Shown: positions 1-9,060, counted from the stretch's first letter. The stretch: 64,000 nt of DNA from Pseudanabaena biceps (GCA_013361095.1 JAATWA010000001.1:2334501-2398500); one strand, 5' to 3'. The notes: a model not told the origin generated them from the letters alone. Numbers and translations are program-made.

Positions 1-100
1 TAATTGGCTGGCGGCGCTCCGCGCCGCCAGCCAATTATTGGGTTTAAAATAAATGACTGTAGCTTTAGCTTGTGGCGCACACTTCGCGTGCGCCACAAGC
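1..100. repeat. Palindromic repeat pair at window start
   Basis: Two hairpins lie back to back. Bases 1-37 form a GC-rich palindrome centred on GGCGCTCCGCGCC followed by TTGGGTTT; its left flank is cut by the window edge. Bases 67-101 form a second palindrome (arms around a short TTC loop). The right-hand terminal sequence (AAAATAAATGACTGTAGCT) matches, in inverse orientation, the ends of the copies near 9730 and 10400. Confidence 0.8.
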
Positions 101-163
101 TAAGAATAAAACCTAAGAGAGTGGCGGCGCGAAGCGCCGCCACTCTCTTAGGTTTTATTCTTA
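101..163. repeat. Perfect 30-bp-arm hairpin, GAA loop
   Basis: Two perfectly complementary 30-nt arms surround a GAA loop (131-133). The centre is GGCGGCGC-GAA-GCGCCGCC and the outer arms contain the family's AAACC-type edge. It lies 64 bases upstream of the DUF1537 start. Confidence 0.9.
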
Positions 164-226
164 GTTGGCGAGGTGGAAAGCAAATTGCTGTAAGCTTCTA
201 AAAACACTAATTTTTCTAAAAAAGCA

Positions 227-1570
227 ATGGCTGCGAATTCTTCCCGATCGCCCAAAATTATTGTCCTTGATGACGATCCGACAGGCTCGCAAACCGTCCA
301 TAGCTGCCTGTTATTAACAAAATGGGATGTAGAAACTTTGCGGATTGGGCTTGCTGACGCTTCGCCAATTGTATTTGTACTGACCAATACGAGATCGCTG
401 ACTCCCGAACAAGCTACAGCCGTGACCCGCGAAGTTTGCCAAAACCTTAAGCTCGCCTTGCAAGCGGAAGACATTCACGAATTTATGATTGTGAGTCGCT
501 CAGACTCAACTTTGCGTGGGCATTATCCCATTGAGACGGATGCGATCGCGGAGGAATTAGGGGATTTTGATGCACATTTCCTAGTGCCTGCATTTTTTGA
601 GGGGGGACGATTTACTAAGTCGAGCATCCATTACTTAGTCGTTAATGGAGTGCCAACACCAGTCCATGAGACAGAATTTGCCAAGGATTCTGTATTTGGC
701 TATCAACATAGCTACTTACCTGATTATGTGGAAGAGAAAACTAAAGGGCGCATTCCTGCGGCAAATGTAGAGCGTTTTTTACTGAGCGATATTCGTTCGG
801 GCATTCGGCAACGTTTAGCCAAAATGCATAATAACCAATGCGGTGTAGTTGATGCTGAAAATCAAGCGGATCTCAATCAATTTGCCTCAGATATTTTGGC
901 GATCGCCTCCACAGGTAAACGCTTTTTATTCCGTAGTGCCGCTAGTTTGCTGACAGCACTGGCGAAACTGCCGCCGCAGCCAATTGCTGCGGAAGACATG
1001 TCAAAATATATGCGATCGCCCAAAGCTGGTGTGGCAATTGTCGGCTCCCATGTCAAAAAAACCACCGAACAGTTAGAAAATCTGCTCAAAGCACCCAATA
1101 CAGTACCTGTGGAAATTGATGTAGCACGACTTCTCAAGGACGTAGAAGTTCAATCGCAAATTCTCAAACAGGAAGCTCTCAATCAATTTCAACAAGCTCA
1201 TGCCGCAGGTAAAACTGCGGTAGTATTTACCAGTCGCAAAGAATTAGAATTTGCAGACATTTCCACCCGTCTTGCGTTTGGGCAATCTGTATCGGCTCTG
1301 TTAATGGCGATCGTGCAAGATTTACCTACGGATATTGGTTTCTTGATCAGCAAGGGGGGCATCACTTCTAATGATGTTTTAAGTACAGGTTTAAAGTTAC
1401 CAACGGCGAGACTGTTGGGACAGATTTTGGCAGGTTGCTCGGTGGTCAAGACTCCAGAAGATCATGATCGCTTTCCAGGCTTACCCGTAGTTTTATTTCC
1501 AGGAAATGTTGGAGATGCTCAGGCTCTGGCGACTGTATACAGCCGTTTAGCGATCGGTATTCATGACTAA
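227..1570 (+). CDS. Four-carbon acid sugar kinase family protein (DUF1537)
   Basis: A 447-residue soluble protein of the DUF1537/OtnK-like family. Characterised members phosphorylate four-carbon sugar acids such as threonate or erythronate; the cyanobacterial substrate is not known to me. The N-terminal sugar-binding domain shows DDDPTGSQTVH (residues 15-25) and SRSDSTLRGHYP (90-101). The C-terminal nucleotide-binding domain shows a glycine-rich KGGITSNDVL motif near residue 373. Length is normal for the family. The ATG at 227 is the first plausible start after the upstream hairpins. The gene stands alone, and a strong hairpin follows directly on its stop codon. Confidence 0.88.
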   Translation: MAANSSRSPKIIVLDDDPTGSQTVHSCLLLTKWDVETLRIGLADASPIVFVLTNTRSLTPEQATAVTREVCQNLKLALQAEDIHEFMIVSRSDSTLRGHYPIETDAIAEELGDFDAHFLVPAFFEGGRFTKSSIHYLVVNGVPTPVHETEFAKDSVFGYQHSYLPDYVEEKTKGRIPAANVERFLLSDIRSGIRQRLAKMHNNQCGVVDAENQADLNQFASDILAIASTGKRFLFRSAASLLTALAKLPPQPIAAEDMSKYMRSPKAGVAIVGSHVKKTTEQLENLLKAPNTVPVEIDVARLLKDVEVQSQILKQEALNQFQQAHAAGKTAVVFTSRKELEFADISTRLAFGQSVSALLMAIVQDLPTDIGFLISKGGITSNDVLSTGLKLPTARLLGQILAGCSVVKTPEDHDRFPGLPVVLFPGNVGDAQALATVYSRLAIGIHD

Positions 1571-1625
1571 AACCCAAAAGAGAAGGGGGCGGCGCGAAGT
1601 GCCGCCCCCTTCTCTTTTGGGTTTT
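1569..1625. terminator. Palindromic repeat acting as likely terminator
   Basis: An AAAACCCAAAAG...CTTTTGGGTTTT palindrome with long arms and a GAA loop begins inside the TAA of the DUF1537 gene. One arm position is mismatched (GCGC against GTGC). It ends in TTTT, so it could terminate transcription intrinsically as well as being a member of the dispersed family. Confidence 0.6.
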
Positions 1626-1654
1626 GCTAAGGCTATGGGGAACCACCACAAATT

Positions 1655-1861
1655 TGGGGCTTCTCAAATCTGGGTATTAGGATTACGGCTCCGCCTTTGG
1701 GCAGACCTGTACCCGATGATGTGGTGGATATTCGCAAGCAAACTCTCTCAGATGCTAAGGTTCGCAATCAAATTGAAGGTAAGTTTGGACAAGCTAAACG
1801 ACGGTTCAGTTTTATAGCTCTCCTTCCAAGAAGCAAGTGGCTAATCAAGTTTTCCATATAG
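1655..1861 (+). pseudogene. Transposase C-terminal remnant
   Basis: Reading in the frame of 1676 gives GIRITAPPLGRPV, then VRNQIEGKFGQAKRRFS, then a short divergent tail to a TAG at 1859-1861. The GxRxxGPxLGRP and EGKFGQxKRRxS motifs are typical of the C-terminal part of IS5/IS1182-type DDE transposases. No start codon or N-terminal catalytic region remains, so this is a decayed fragment. It is not the same subgroup as the IS5-like fragments at 29062 and 48128. Confidence 0.7.
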
Positions 1862-1950
1862 AGAAACGTCAATATCAATTTAGTCAAAGAGAATTACAAA
1901 TAAATTGTAAAGTTTTATTATAATTTGTAAGTATCTGGGTGCAATTAAAT

Positions 1951-2008
1951 ATAAAAGCCAAAACCTATAGTTTACGCACAGCGTGCGCCACAGGTTTTGG
2001 CTTTTAAT
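1951..2008. repeat. Imperfect hairpin upstream of DUF4079 gene
   Basis: AAAAGCCAAAACCT and AGGTTTTGGCTTTT form the outer arms around an imperfect GC-rich middle (CGCACAGCGTGCGC). It resembles a degenerate member of the dispersed palindromes. The rest of 1862-2057 is AT-rich with no gene visible. Confidence 0.55.
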
Positions 2009-2057
2009 TATGCCTACTTAATTATCAATACCGTTCTCTTGAACATTTCTTAAATTT

Positions 2058-2549
2058 ATGACCGAATTTGCGACCAAACTCTCTGAGTCACTCCAGCCCA
2101 TTTCTGACCAATTCAAATCTTTCAATGTCCCAGCACCAGTAACTCATTGGGGACATCCGTTTTTTATGGCGATCGTAATTTTTGCGATGGGTTCATTTGT
2201 GGCGATCTCAGGATGGCGCGGACGTACCGCTACTGACACCGAAGTCGCAACTAAAAATAAAGCCGATCATCGTAAAGTCGCTCCCTTAATGACGACCTTT
2301 CTCGCCGCAGGTTATACGGGCGGACTGCTATCACTAGTAATGCAAGGCAAGCCTTTACTTGAGAGTCCTCATTTCATCACTGGCTCAGTCGTTTTGACCT
2401 TACTCGCCATCAATGGAACGATTTCACTAACTGGGTTTGGTGGCAATCAGTCATTCCTTCGCAATACCCATGCCTATCTAGGTAGTGCGATCGTGGTGCT
2501 TTTGGTTGCTCATGCCTTATTAGGTTTAAAGTTAGGACTGTCGATTTAA
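2058..2549 (+). CDS. DUF4079 family membrane protein
   Basis: A 163-residue membrane protein with about four hydrophobic segments (roughly 34-50, 80-98, 103-122 and 138-160). Conserved histidines occur in THWGHP (about 29-32), NTHAYLG and VAHALLG. These features fit the cyanobacterial DUF4079 family, which resembles small cytochrome b561-type haem-binding membrane proteins; haem binding is an inference from the histidine placement. The biochemical role is unknown. It is a monocistronic gene followed by a small AAACCCAAA/TTTGGGTTT hairpin. Confidence 0.75.
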   Translation: MTEFATKLSESLQPISDQFKSFNVPAPVTHWGHPFFMAIVIFAMGSFVAISGWRGRTATDTEVATKNKADHRKVAPLMTTFLAAGYTGGLLSLVMQGKPLLESPHFITGSVVLTLLAINGTISLTGFGGNQSFLRNTHAYLGSAIVVLLVAHALLGLKLGLSI

Positions 2550-2567
2550 CGCTTGCGTAAAATATAA

Positions 2568-2590
2568 ACCCAAACAACTTTGGGTTTTAT
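2568..2590 (+). terminator. Short hairpin with T-rich tail
   Basis: AAACCCAAA and TTTGGGTTT pair around ACAAC about 20 bases after the DUF4079 stop, followed by TTATTG. It fits a weak intrinsic terminator. Confidence 0.55.
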
Positions 2591-2613
2591 TGACATCAAT
2601 ATCTTTCATACTT

Positions 2614-2744
2614 CAGTAATTCTCATTATATAAATTGGTTTTTTGAAAGCCAGCCGTAGGCTGGCTTTCAAAAAACTAATTTTGGGGTTTGCAGCACCTT
2701 AGGCGCTGCAAACCCCAAAATTGGTTTCATAATGAGAATTGCTG
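2614..2744. mobile_element. Double-hairpin MITE-like element, copy 1
   Basis: The element runs from CAGTAATTCTCATTAT to ATAATGAGAATTGCTG, inverted terminal sequences. Inside are two hairpins: TTTTTTGAAAGCCAGCC with its complement, and TTTGGGGTTTGCAGC-type arms around CCTTAGG. It is flanked by TTCATACTT on the left and TTAATACTT on the right, an 8/9 match consistent with a worn 9-bp target duplication. Confidence 0.8.
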
Positions 2745-2774
2745 TTAATACTTCTCTTAGGTTGCAATAAATTT

Positions 2775-3035
2775 ATGCCCCAAATCAATCCCTTTACGAT
2801 TAGAATGCAAATTGCCAGAATGTTTGAGCAAGGTCAGTCACTTTTTGCAGAAATGAAAGTACAGGACTGGCTAAAAGAGCGTAACTATAATCCAAAAGAA
2901 TATGTAATTCGATTTAATCAGAAAATGGCTCCTGTTGGAGCTAAGTCATCTGTAGTAGTGGAAATAGAACTACTTCGCAAAGATGGTCAACCCGTTGAAC
3001 AATGGTTACAACAGGAAGTCAATCGTCAAGCTTGA
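2775..3035 (+). CDS. Small conserved hypothetical protein
   Basis: An 86-residue protein starting MPQINPFTIRMQIARMF. An in-frame start at 2739 exists but lies within and directly beside the repeat copy, so 2775 is preferred. The protein is amphipathic and has no transmembrane segment, signal peptide or recognised motif; charge is balanced and an EIELLRKDGQPV segment looks like a beta hairpin. I do not recognise the family. It begins 30 bases after the double-hairpin element, which may supply or disturb its promoter. Confidence 0.6.
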   Translation: MPQINPFTIRMQIARMFEQGQSLFAEMKVQDWLKERNYNPKEYVIRFNQKMAPVGAKSSVVVEIELLRKDGQPVEQWLQQEVNRQA

Positions 3036-3052
3036 ATACAGCAATTTCCGAT

Positions 3053-3119
3053 CAAACGAACCACAAGAATTTTTTGAAAGTGCTGCTTTGCAACACTTTC
3101 AAAAAATTCTTGGTTCGGA
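3053..3119. repeat. Long-arm hairpin between convergent genes
   Basis: CGAACCACAAGAATTTTTTGAAAG-type arms pair across a TGCTGCTTTGCAACA centre. The left part resembles the TTTTTTGAAAG arm of the double-hairpin element, and an AATACAGCAATT end lies just before it. It sits between the small gene ending at 3035 and the convergent sensor gene ending at 3222. Confidence 0.65.
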
Positions 3120-3221
3120 TTTGAGTGCAAAGCGCTTTGCGAAGCCCATTAATTCTTTGAAACAGATGGCGATCGCAATATACGGAGAATCGGTAAAAAA
3201 CATCAATTCTCTCTATTCTTT

Positions 3222-6002
3222 TTAAGAACTAGAAAGAGGCAAAATCAGGCGACTAAGAATGCGATTGTCCTCTAATTGATAGAGCGATAGCTCTCCCCCA
3301 GCTTCCTGCATTAGAGTTTGACAGATAGCAAGGTGTAGTCCAGGTGGTTGATCCAGCAGTGAAGGCGATAGCGGATCGATCGCTCGACCTTGATGTAACT
3401 CCTGTAATAAAGAAGCATCAACCGCACCATAATCAGTAATTGATAGCTCCAACAACTTCTCATCAATTTGACGACACCAAATATCGATCCTGCCCCCAAC
3501 CTCAGATCTGCCACAAGCAAAAAGCAACAACTCATTTAAGATCATCTCCATTTTAGCGACATCCCCACCAATCACCACATTGGCTTGATTATGCACCTGT
3601 GACCATAGTTGTCGTTGCTTTACCAGTAAATCTACACGCTCTAAGGCTCGTTTTAACATCCCCGCCAGTGGAGCCGTCTCATAGTTAGGACGCAAGCGCC
3701 ATTGTTCTTTACGGATAATTTGTGGCAGCGGCGATAGAGAGCCTTGCAACTGCTTGAGAGAGCTTTGCAACATCACATTATTAATTCCACCATTGCCATT
3801 AGCCCTTGCATCAGCATCCAATAGACGCTGCACTCCACCACTCACAGTGCGATAGATATCTTCTAGACGACGATGTTTATACCAGTTGAGACGTTCTAGT
3901 TCTTGACGATTATGCTTGAGATGATCGACCAGCAGTAGATGACGACGCGACCAAGCGAGTTGATTTGCCAACATATTAAAGGCTTGTAGTTGGCGATCAA
4001 CCCACCTCCGCCCAACGCGATCGGCAACCAAAATCATTCCTGTGGGTTGATGGTCAGGCAAGGTTCGTAAAGCTGTAACTAGCATATGTCCCAAAGCAGG
4101 CGCATTTAGCCAAGACTTTGTAGATTCTGGTAAGTCATGGATACTTAGGGGCAAAATGCCTTCGCTTTGAATTGTCCACTGCACCAACTGATCTTCTTCG
4201 ATCGCAATTAAAGTGTCATGCAGTGATAACTGATATTCAGCAAAGCTGGCAAACACTGACGCAATTTGTCCACCCTGACGACCAGGAAGCCAAGTTACCA
4301 TGACCGCAAGGGGTGACTGCGTAACTTGAGCCATCAGTTGTGTCGCTGTTTGATGTAATTTTTCAAGGGTGTTGGCTTGCTGTAATGCCACTAGTCCAAA
4401 CTGTACAGCCTGATGCGATTTTTGACGCTCATCAGACATTCGTTGTAGTTCATTTTGGTGAACGATCAAGCCCACTTGCTGAGATACGGCCTGCACCATT
4501 TCTCGCTCTGGACGCGCCCAAGTGCGAGGAGCTTCGTGAGCAACAGCCAAAATCCCTTCTAAAGCCTTGCCCGTCGAAGTACTACTCACTATCATCGATC
4601 GCACATCAAGATCGAGTAGAGAATTTCGCCATGATAAAAACTTGTAGTCACTATCAAGATTTTCCACTGTCGCAGCATCGGTGGACTGCTCCATCATCTG
4701 CATATCCACGGGCGCAAGCCCTGCCAATACATTGGGGATCGGTCGGCGATTTTTAGGATGATATTGATAGTCAACTCGAAATAAATCATTGTCTCTATCA
4801 TAGGAGGCAACCCAAAATCTTTCTAAACCAAGCCTCTGACATAGCTGTTCCGCAGCTTTTTCCATCGCATTTTGCCAGTCACTATCAGAATAAATCGCTC
4901 TAGCAATACCTGCGGTGAGAATCTGGTCGGCGGCAATCCGATCTAGAGTTGCTTCCATTTCTTCTAAAGGAGCTGTGATCGAGGCTAACTGAGCGGCTCC
5001 GCGCACAAAATTCCGTTCGTCATCAGTCCATAACCTCGGTTCATCCCCTTCTACTGACAAAAATCCTAATAGTTCTGACTGAAAAAATATTGGAGCAATT
5101 ACAATAGAAACTGCTCCAAATTGCTCCATAACCCGATTGCTAATTTCTCCCTTAGTCATGGACTTAGCGTCCACTACCACCACCACTTGATCTTTAGATA
5201 GTGATTGATATAGGTTGGGTGCATTTTGGACAGTGATACCTGCGGTATTATCAACGACTTGTTTGCCCTTTGGTCCTGCTTGCCGATTGGCAATTCGTCG
5301 CCAAAAGTATTGATGAGATCGCTCAAACCAATAGATATTAGTGTGATCAGGCATCACAAAACCGTGAGTTTGCTGCACAATTTCTTCAAGCCGATCATTG
5401 AGAGATGGGATATTACGAATCTTGTGCAGAATCTCCAATAGTGGCTCTTCTGGTCGCTTAGAGTTTTGAGTATGCCACTCAGCATCAAGGCGACTGAGAG
5501 TTGCACCCAGCGATCCTAAAACGACTGATAATCTGGCGCGTTCATCGTTGCGAGCTGTAACATTCCAAATCGTTGAGCCAAGAAGTACCAGACCAAAACT
5601 GCGATCGCGATGGTAAATCGGCCAGAGCAAAGTTCCTTTGATATCAAATTTTTGAGCTAACTTTTGCCATTCTCCACTGCGTTTTTCTTGGCGTAAGTCG
5701 GCGATCGGTACAGGTTTGCGCTGCAAGATCACCTGATCAAGCAGATCTCCAGCTCCGAGAGCAAAACGTTCTTTCAAAAACTTGAGTTCGCCCGCGGGTG
5801 TAATCCCCCCTTTTCCTGTGAGGCGATGATTTTCTGAATCGTAGAGAGCTATCCAAATTAGTTTGTAATCGAAATTATCTTGAAGATAATCAATGGTTGC
5901 ACTTAACAGGCTGTCAATACTGTCTTCATCACGCAAGAACTGCATGATTCGCCCAAGGTTAACAAATTGGCGATCCCATGGGTTAGCTCCTGCTTGACTC
6001 AT
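3222..6002 (-). CDS. Multi-GAF sensor protein with degenerate histidine-kinase C-terminus
   Basis: A 926-residue soluble signalling protein. Three to four GAF-type modules occupy roughly residues 20-175, 190-350, 360-515 and 530-690. A helical segment with a WYKHRRLED motif (about 720) and an ATPase-like end (about 780-926) follow. The ATPase region keeps a G2-like loop (PPGLHLAICQTL) and GGEL, but the N-box reads LNELLLFAC and the expected DTGxGI is DYGAVDA, so ATP binding may be altered. No canonical HExxxP phosphoacceptor box is visible; the KHRR histidine is a candidate. No transmembrane region and no adjacent response regulator is seen, so its partner is unknown. Confidence 0.75.
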   Translation of the reverse strand: MSQAGANPWDRQFVNLGRIMQFLRDEDSIDSLLSATIDYLQDNFDYKLIWIALYDSENHRLTGKGGITPAGELKFLKERFALGAGDLLDQVILQRKPVPIADLRQEKRSGEWQKLAQKFDIKGTLLWPIYHRDRSFGLVLLGSTIWNVTARNDERARLSVVLGSLGATLSRLDAEWHTQNSKRPEEPLLEILHKIRNIPSLNDRLEEIVQQTHGFVMPDHTNIYWFERSHQYFWRRIANRQAGPKGKQVVDNTAGITVQNAPNLYQSLSKDQVVVVVDAKSMTKGEISNRVMEQFGAVSIVIAPIFFQSELLGFLSVEGDEPRLWTDDERNFVRGAAQLASITAPLEEMEATLDRIAADQILTAGIARAIYSDSDWQNAMEKAAEQLCQRLGLERFWVASYDRDNDLFRVDYQYHPKNRRPIPNVLAGLAPVDMQMMEQSTDAATVENLDSDYKFLSWRNSLLDLDVRSMIVSSTSTGKALEGILAVAHEAPRTWARPEREMVQAVSQQVGLIVHQNELQRMSDERQKSHQAVQFGLVALQQANTLEKLHQTATQLMAQVTQSPLAVMVTWLPGRQGGQIASVFASFAEYQLSLHDTLIAIEEDQLVQWTIQSEGILPLSIHDLPESTKSWLNAPALGHMLVTALRTLPDHQPTGMILVADRVGRRWVDRQLQAFNMLANQLAWSRRHLLLVDHLKHNRQELERLNWYKHRRLEDIYRTVSGGVQRLLDADARANGNGGINNVMLQSSLKQLQGSLSPLPQIIRKEQWRLRPNYETAPLAGMLKRALERVDLLVKQRQLWSQVHNQANVVIGGDVAKMEMILNELLLFACGRSEVGGRIDIWCRQIDEKLLELSITDYGAVDASLLQELHQGRAIDPLSPSLLDQPPGLHLAICQTLMQEAGGELSLYQLEDNRILSRLILPLSSS

Positions 6003-6342
6003 ATTTTTGTCCTGACATTTTTGACTTAACTATGGTTAGCGGCGAACCTTAAATTTATGAACTTTGATAGCCAAAGTTTAGTTAAAGTAGGCTTATAACA
6101 GCTTTAAAACTAGTTTAACCATGTACACTCCATCCTAAGGGTACAATCTTTAGTCTTGAAAGTCAGCAATAAATCATACTTTTTAAAATAATTAACTGCT
6201 GCTAACTGTACAAAGTTAACTTAAAGCTATTTATATCAGATTTATTTATTTTATTTATTATAGACGTACTAAATCTACGCTAAATCAATCATAGATATAC
6301 CATAAGTCCCTAAGGCTCAATCATGACTAGACCTTAGGTTGC
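6003..6342. other. Gene-free AT-rich spacer
   Basis: About 340 bases between the sensor start and the end of the DUF3067 gene. It is very AT-rich (TTATTTATTTTATTTATTATAG near 6250) and presumably carries the sensor promoter. I see no palindromic repeat, reading frame or RNA gene. Confidence 0.6.
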
Positions 6343-6657
6343 TCATGTATCCATTAGCCATTCTAGCGATCGCTCACCAATTTGCAAGGGAATACTCACT
6401 GCTTTGCCCAAACGTGGGCGTTCTTTAGTAGTTTCTATAAATGTTTGTACCTGCTCTGCGACACCCCAGTCACTCAAATAGGAGGCGATCGCGTCAAGAT
6501 GGGTAATGAACTCCGCTTGGCTCATGGAAAAAGACTGTTGCTCTTGATAGCGCCACATCACTTGCAAAAAGATTTTCCCCTGTGTTTTCCGTAACTGCAC
6601 ATCGTAAGAAAAATCCCATTTATCAGCGATCGCCTGACGAAGTTCTGTGCCTGTCAT
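6343..6657 (-). CDS. DUF3067 family protein
   Basis: A 104-residue soluble protein matching the DUF3067 family of cyanobacteria and plastids. Features are an N-terminal MTGTELRQAIADKW helix, a central LRKTQGKIFLQVMWRYQEQQSF strand region and the C-terminal WLMDT end. Length is typical. Function is uncharacterised. It is monocistronic, on the same strand as the sensor's gene but separated from it by 340 bases. Confidence 0.72.
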   Translation of the reverse strand: MTGTELRQAIADKWDFSYDVQLRKTQGKIFLQVMWRYQEQQSFSMSQAEFITHLDAIASYLSDWGVAEQVQTFIETTKERPRLGKAVSIPLQIGERSLEWLMDT

Positions 6658-6728
6658 AAGTTCTACATTTTTACTTGTCTGTCTAACTTATACCAGTTCC
6701 TTGAATTGTCAGCATAATCAAAACCAAA

Positions 6729-6767
6729 GAATTGAAGGGCGGCGCGTAGCGCCGCCCTTCAATTCTG
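6729..6767. repeat. Hairpin with GTA loop
   Basis: AGAATTGAAGGGCGGCGC pairs perfectly with its complement around GTA. A GAA-to-GTA loop variant of the dispersed palindrome, between DUF3067 and murQ. Confidence 0.85.
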
Positions 6768-6786
6768 ATTGATATGTAAAACCCTT

Positions 6787-6821
6787 GGAGGAGTTGCGAG
6801 CGCGAAGCGCCGCAACTCTTC
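6787..6821 (-). terminator. Imperfect hairpin downstream of murQ
   Basis: GAGTTGCGAGCGC-GAA-GCGCCGCAACTC forms a stem with one mismatch, 26 bases beyond the murQ stop. It is the only stem-loop available to end that transcript. Confidence 0.5.
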
Positions 6822-6846
6822 TGAAGATCGAGGCAAGTGGCGATCG

Positions 6847-7785
6847 CTATACTAGATCACCCAAACGTCCATTTGCGCTTTGCAACATTTGGGCTGCGGT
6901 GTCCGCATTTACATTGCGCCAATGCATCAATAGAGCCAACTTTACCCGTCTACCTGATTGCTCTAACAAAGTGGATGCCTCTTCACGACTAAGGGAGGTG
7001 AGATCCCGAATGATCCTGATGGCACGGTCTTCCAGTTTGCTGTTAGTCACTGATACATCGATCATCCGATTGCCATAGACCTTCCCCAATTGCACCATTA
7101 CACCTGTCGAAATAGTGTTAAGGACAACTTTTGTGGCAGTTCCAGCCTTGAGGCGCGTTGAACCAGCTAAAATCTCGGCTCCGACCAGTGGACGGATTTC
7201 CACATCATATCGAATCGGAAATTGTTCAGGCGGTACGCAGCAAAAAAAGATAGTTTGAGCGCCCCGTAATTTTGCTTCTTTGAGCGCTCCATGAACATAG
7301 GGAGTTGTCCCACCTGCGGTGATGCCAAATACCACATCAAGGTTGCTAACATTTTTGTCGGCGATCGCCTTTGCGCCATCATCTTCGCGATCTTCGAGGG
7401 CTTCAGAACTGCGTACCATCGCATTCATCCCACCCGCCAAGATTCCTTGGATCAGCTCAGGATTACTGCAAAAAGTGGGGGGACATTCGGCGGCATCCAA
7501 GACACCGAGCCTGCCACTTGTGCCAGCGCCGATGTAAAACAATCTGCCGCCTTTGCTAATTGCCGCCGCAATCACATCGATCGCAGTGGCAATTTCGGCT
7601 TTTTGCTCTCCCACCGCCGCAATAGCCTTGGCATCCTCTTGATTAAAAAGCTCGACAACTTCTAAGGTGCTGAGGCGATCAAGATTTTGACTGTCGGGAT
7701 TTGCCTGTTCGGTTAGGAGATAACCGCGATCATATCCCTGTGAACCTTGTTCTGGTGGCGCTGGCTGTGGCATTACATTCTTCAC
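6847..7785 (-). CDS. murQ: N-acetylmuramic acid 6-phosphate etherase
   Basis: A 312-residue SIS-fold enzyme that cleaves the lactyl ether of MurNAc-6-phosphate in cell-wall recycling. The diagnostic segment [21 protein letters not shown] (80-100) and ECPPTF (Glu100) are intact, as are [15 protein letters not shown] and the C-terminal small domain ending SANGRLGDL. Length and motifs are normal for MurQ. No MurNAc phosphotransferase or anhydro-MurNAc kinase gene lies nearby. The start overlaps the stop of the upstream mini-gene by 4 bases (ATGA), so the two are translationally coupled. Confidence 0.95.
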   Translation of the reverse strand: MKNVMPQPAPPEQGSQGYDRGYLLTEQANPDSQNLDRLSTLEVVELFNQEDAKAIAAVGEQKAEIATAIDVIAAAISKGGRLFYIGAGTSGRLGVLDAAECPPTFCSNPELIQGILAGGMNAMVRSSEALEDREDDGAKAIADKNVSNLDVVFGITAGGTTPYVHGALKEAKLRGAQTIFFCCVPPEQFPIRYDVEIRPLVGAEILAGSTRLKAGTATKVVLNTISTGVMVQLGKVYGNRMIDVSVTNSKLEDRAIRIIRDLTSLSREEASTLLEQSGRRVKLALLMHWRNVNADTAAQMLQSANGRLGDLV

Positions 7786-7979
7786 TGTCCAAACTCAATC
7801 CTTGCTTTTTCGACAATTTCAGCCGTAATCGTATCACTACCCAATGCCTGCGCGATTTGTTCAATTCTTTGACGTGCCTGCGATCGCACAAAGTAGGGAA
7901 TATTTTTATATTTAATCTTGGCTTCTGTCGTCCAAACTAGCTCGTCTAAATAATCTGAATTTGACATAGGTTTTTCCAT
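7782..7979 (-). CDS. PCP-reductase-like small protein
   Basis: A 65-residue protein (or 61 from the second Met at 7967) with the pattern [28 protein letters not shown]...[14 protein letters not shown]. This matches the PCP_red domain, the small C-terminal domain of the dark-operative protochlorophyllide reductase B subunit, which also occurs as a free-standing protein in cyanobacteria. It has no catalytic domain of its own. It is co-transcribed with murQ through a 4-base overlap, an unexpected pairing of a pigment-type domain with cell-wall recycling. Confidence 0.75.
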   Translation of the reverse strand: MEKPMSNSDYLDELVWTTEAKIKYKNIPYFVRSQARQRIEQIAQALGSDTITAEIVEKARIEFGQ

Positions 7980-8197
7980 GTTTTTCCATAGCTATAGCCA
8001 TAGCTAATTCAAGTATGCCACTGTCATAGTTTTTATGAAGATTTGCCTCGTGTAGATTTACAATCCTATATTTTTAGTGACATAATCTACAGTAAAGCTA
8101 TGGGAATACCGATCTATAAGACTGGTAAATTCCCCAATAATCTTGTATCTTAAGTCTGTAACAAAGAAGACCGAACTCACACAATTTAACTAAAACT

Positions 8198-8839
8198 ATG
8201 ACACTGCGTTTAGGCGATACCGTCCCTGATTTCACTCAAGCATCCACTGAAGGCACAATTAATTTTCATGAGTGGATTGGCGATAGTTGGGCAATTTTAT
8301 TCTCTCATCCCAAAGATTTCACACCTGTTTGCACCACTGAACTCGGAACTGTCGCTAAGCTCAAAAGTGAATTTGACAAGCGCAATATCAAAGCGATCGC
8401 CTTGAGCGTTGATGGCGTTGATTCTCACAAGAGCTGGGTCAGCGATATAGAAGAAACTCAAAGCGCTACACTTAACTATCCTATTCTTGCTGATGAAGAT
8501 CGTAAGGTTTCAGAACTTTATGACATGATTCACCCCAACTCCGCCACAGGCAACACCCTCACTGTGCGATCGGTATTTATTATTGATTCCAACAAGAAAC
8601 TACGCCTCACCTTGACTTATCCTGCTAGCACAGGACGCAATTTTGACGAAATCTTGCGTGTGATTGATTCACTGCAACTAACCGACAACTACAGCGTTGC
8701 CACTCCTGCTAACTGGACAGATGGCGGCGACTGCGTAATTGTACCTTCCGTCTCTGATGAGGAAGCCAAGGTCAAATTCCCGAAAGGTTTCAATCCTGTT
8801 AAGCCTTATTTACGTCTAACTCCTCAGCCCAATAAATAG
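8198..8839 (+). CDS. 1-Cys peroxiredoxin (Prx6 type)
   Basis: A 213-residue cytoplasmic thiol peroxidase that reduces hydrogen peroxide and organic peroxides. The active-site signature PKDFTPVCTTE places the peroxidatic Cys at residue 45. A second Cys appears only near residue 177 (GGDCVIV) and is not in the usual resolving position. The long C-terminal dimerisation arm (SVSDEEAKVKFPKGFNPVKPYLR) identifies the Prx6/1-Cys subgroup. Length is typical. It is a single gene, followed 50 bases later by a perfect T-rich hairpin. Confidence 0.93.
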   Translation: MTLRLGDTVPDFTQASTEGTINFHEWIGDSWAILFSHPKDFTPVCTTELGTVAKLKSEFDKRNIKAIALSVDGVDSHKSWVSDIEETQSATLNYPILADEDRKVSELYDMIHPNSATGNTLTVRSVFIIDSNKKLRLTLTYPASTGRNFDEILRVIDSLQLTDNYSVATPANWTDGGDCVIVPSVSDEEAKVKFPKGFNPVKPYLRLTPQPNK

Positions 8840-8891
8840 TATTCTTCGCAGTGAATAATTAGAGAAGCGTTGCTTTTTTAAATCAACACAA

Positions 8892-8940
8892 GAAAATAAA
8901 AAAGAGAGTGGTGCAAAGCACCACTCTCTTTTTTATTTTC
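8892..8940 (+). terminator. Perfect hairpin after peroxiredoxin gene
   Basis: Two 23-nt arms (GAAAATAAAAAAGAGAGTGG and complement) pair perfectly around AAA. The A-rich 5' arm gives a T-rich 3' arm, so it can serve as a bidirectional terminator. Confidence 0.75.
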
Positions 8941-9060
8941 AGTTTACAAATTTACTGTTTTTAGGAATTTACCTAAGTGGAATGTTCTAATTAATTGAAT
9001 GAATCAATATCTTTGATTAAAGAGCAAACCGTCAATTTGATTTGCTCTTTGTTATTTTGT

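Noticed and set aside
1563..1817. 84-codon plus-strand frame after the DUF1537 gene
   Set aside because: It reads through a palindrome and is out of frame with the transposase remnant that occupies the same DNA.
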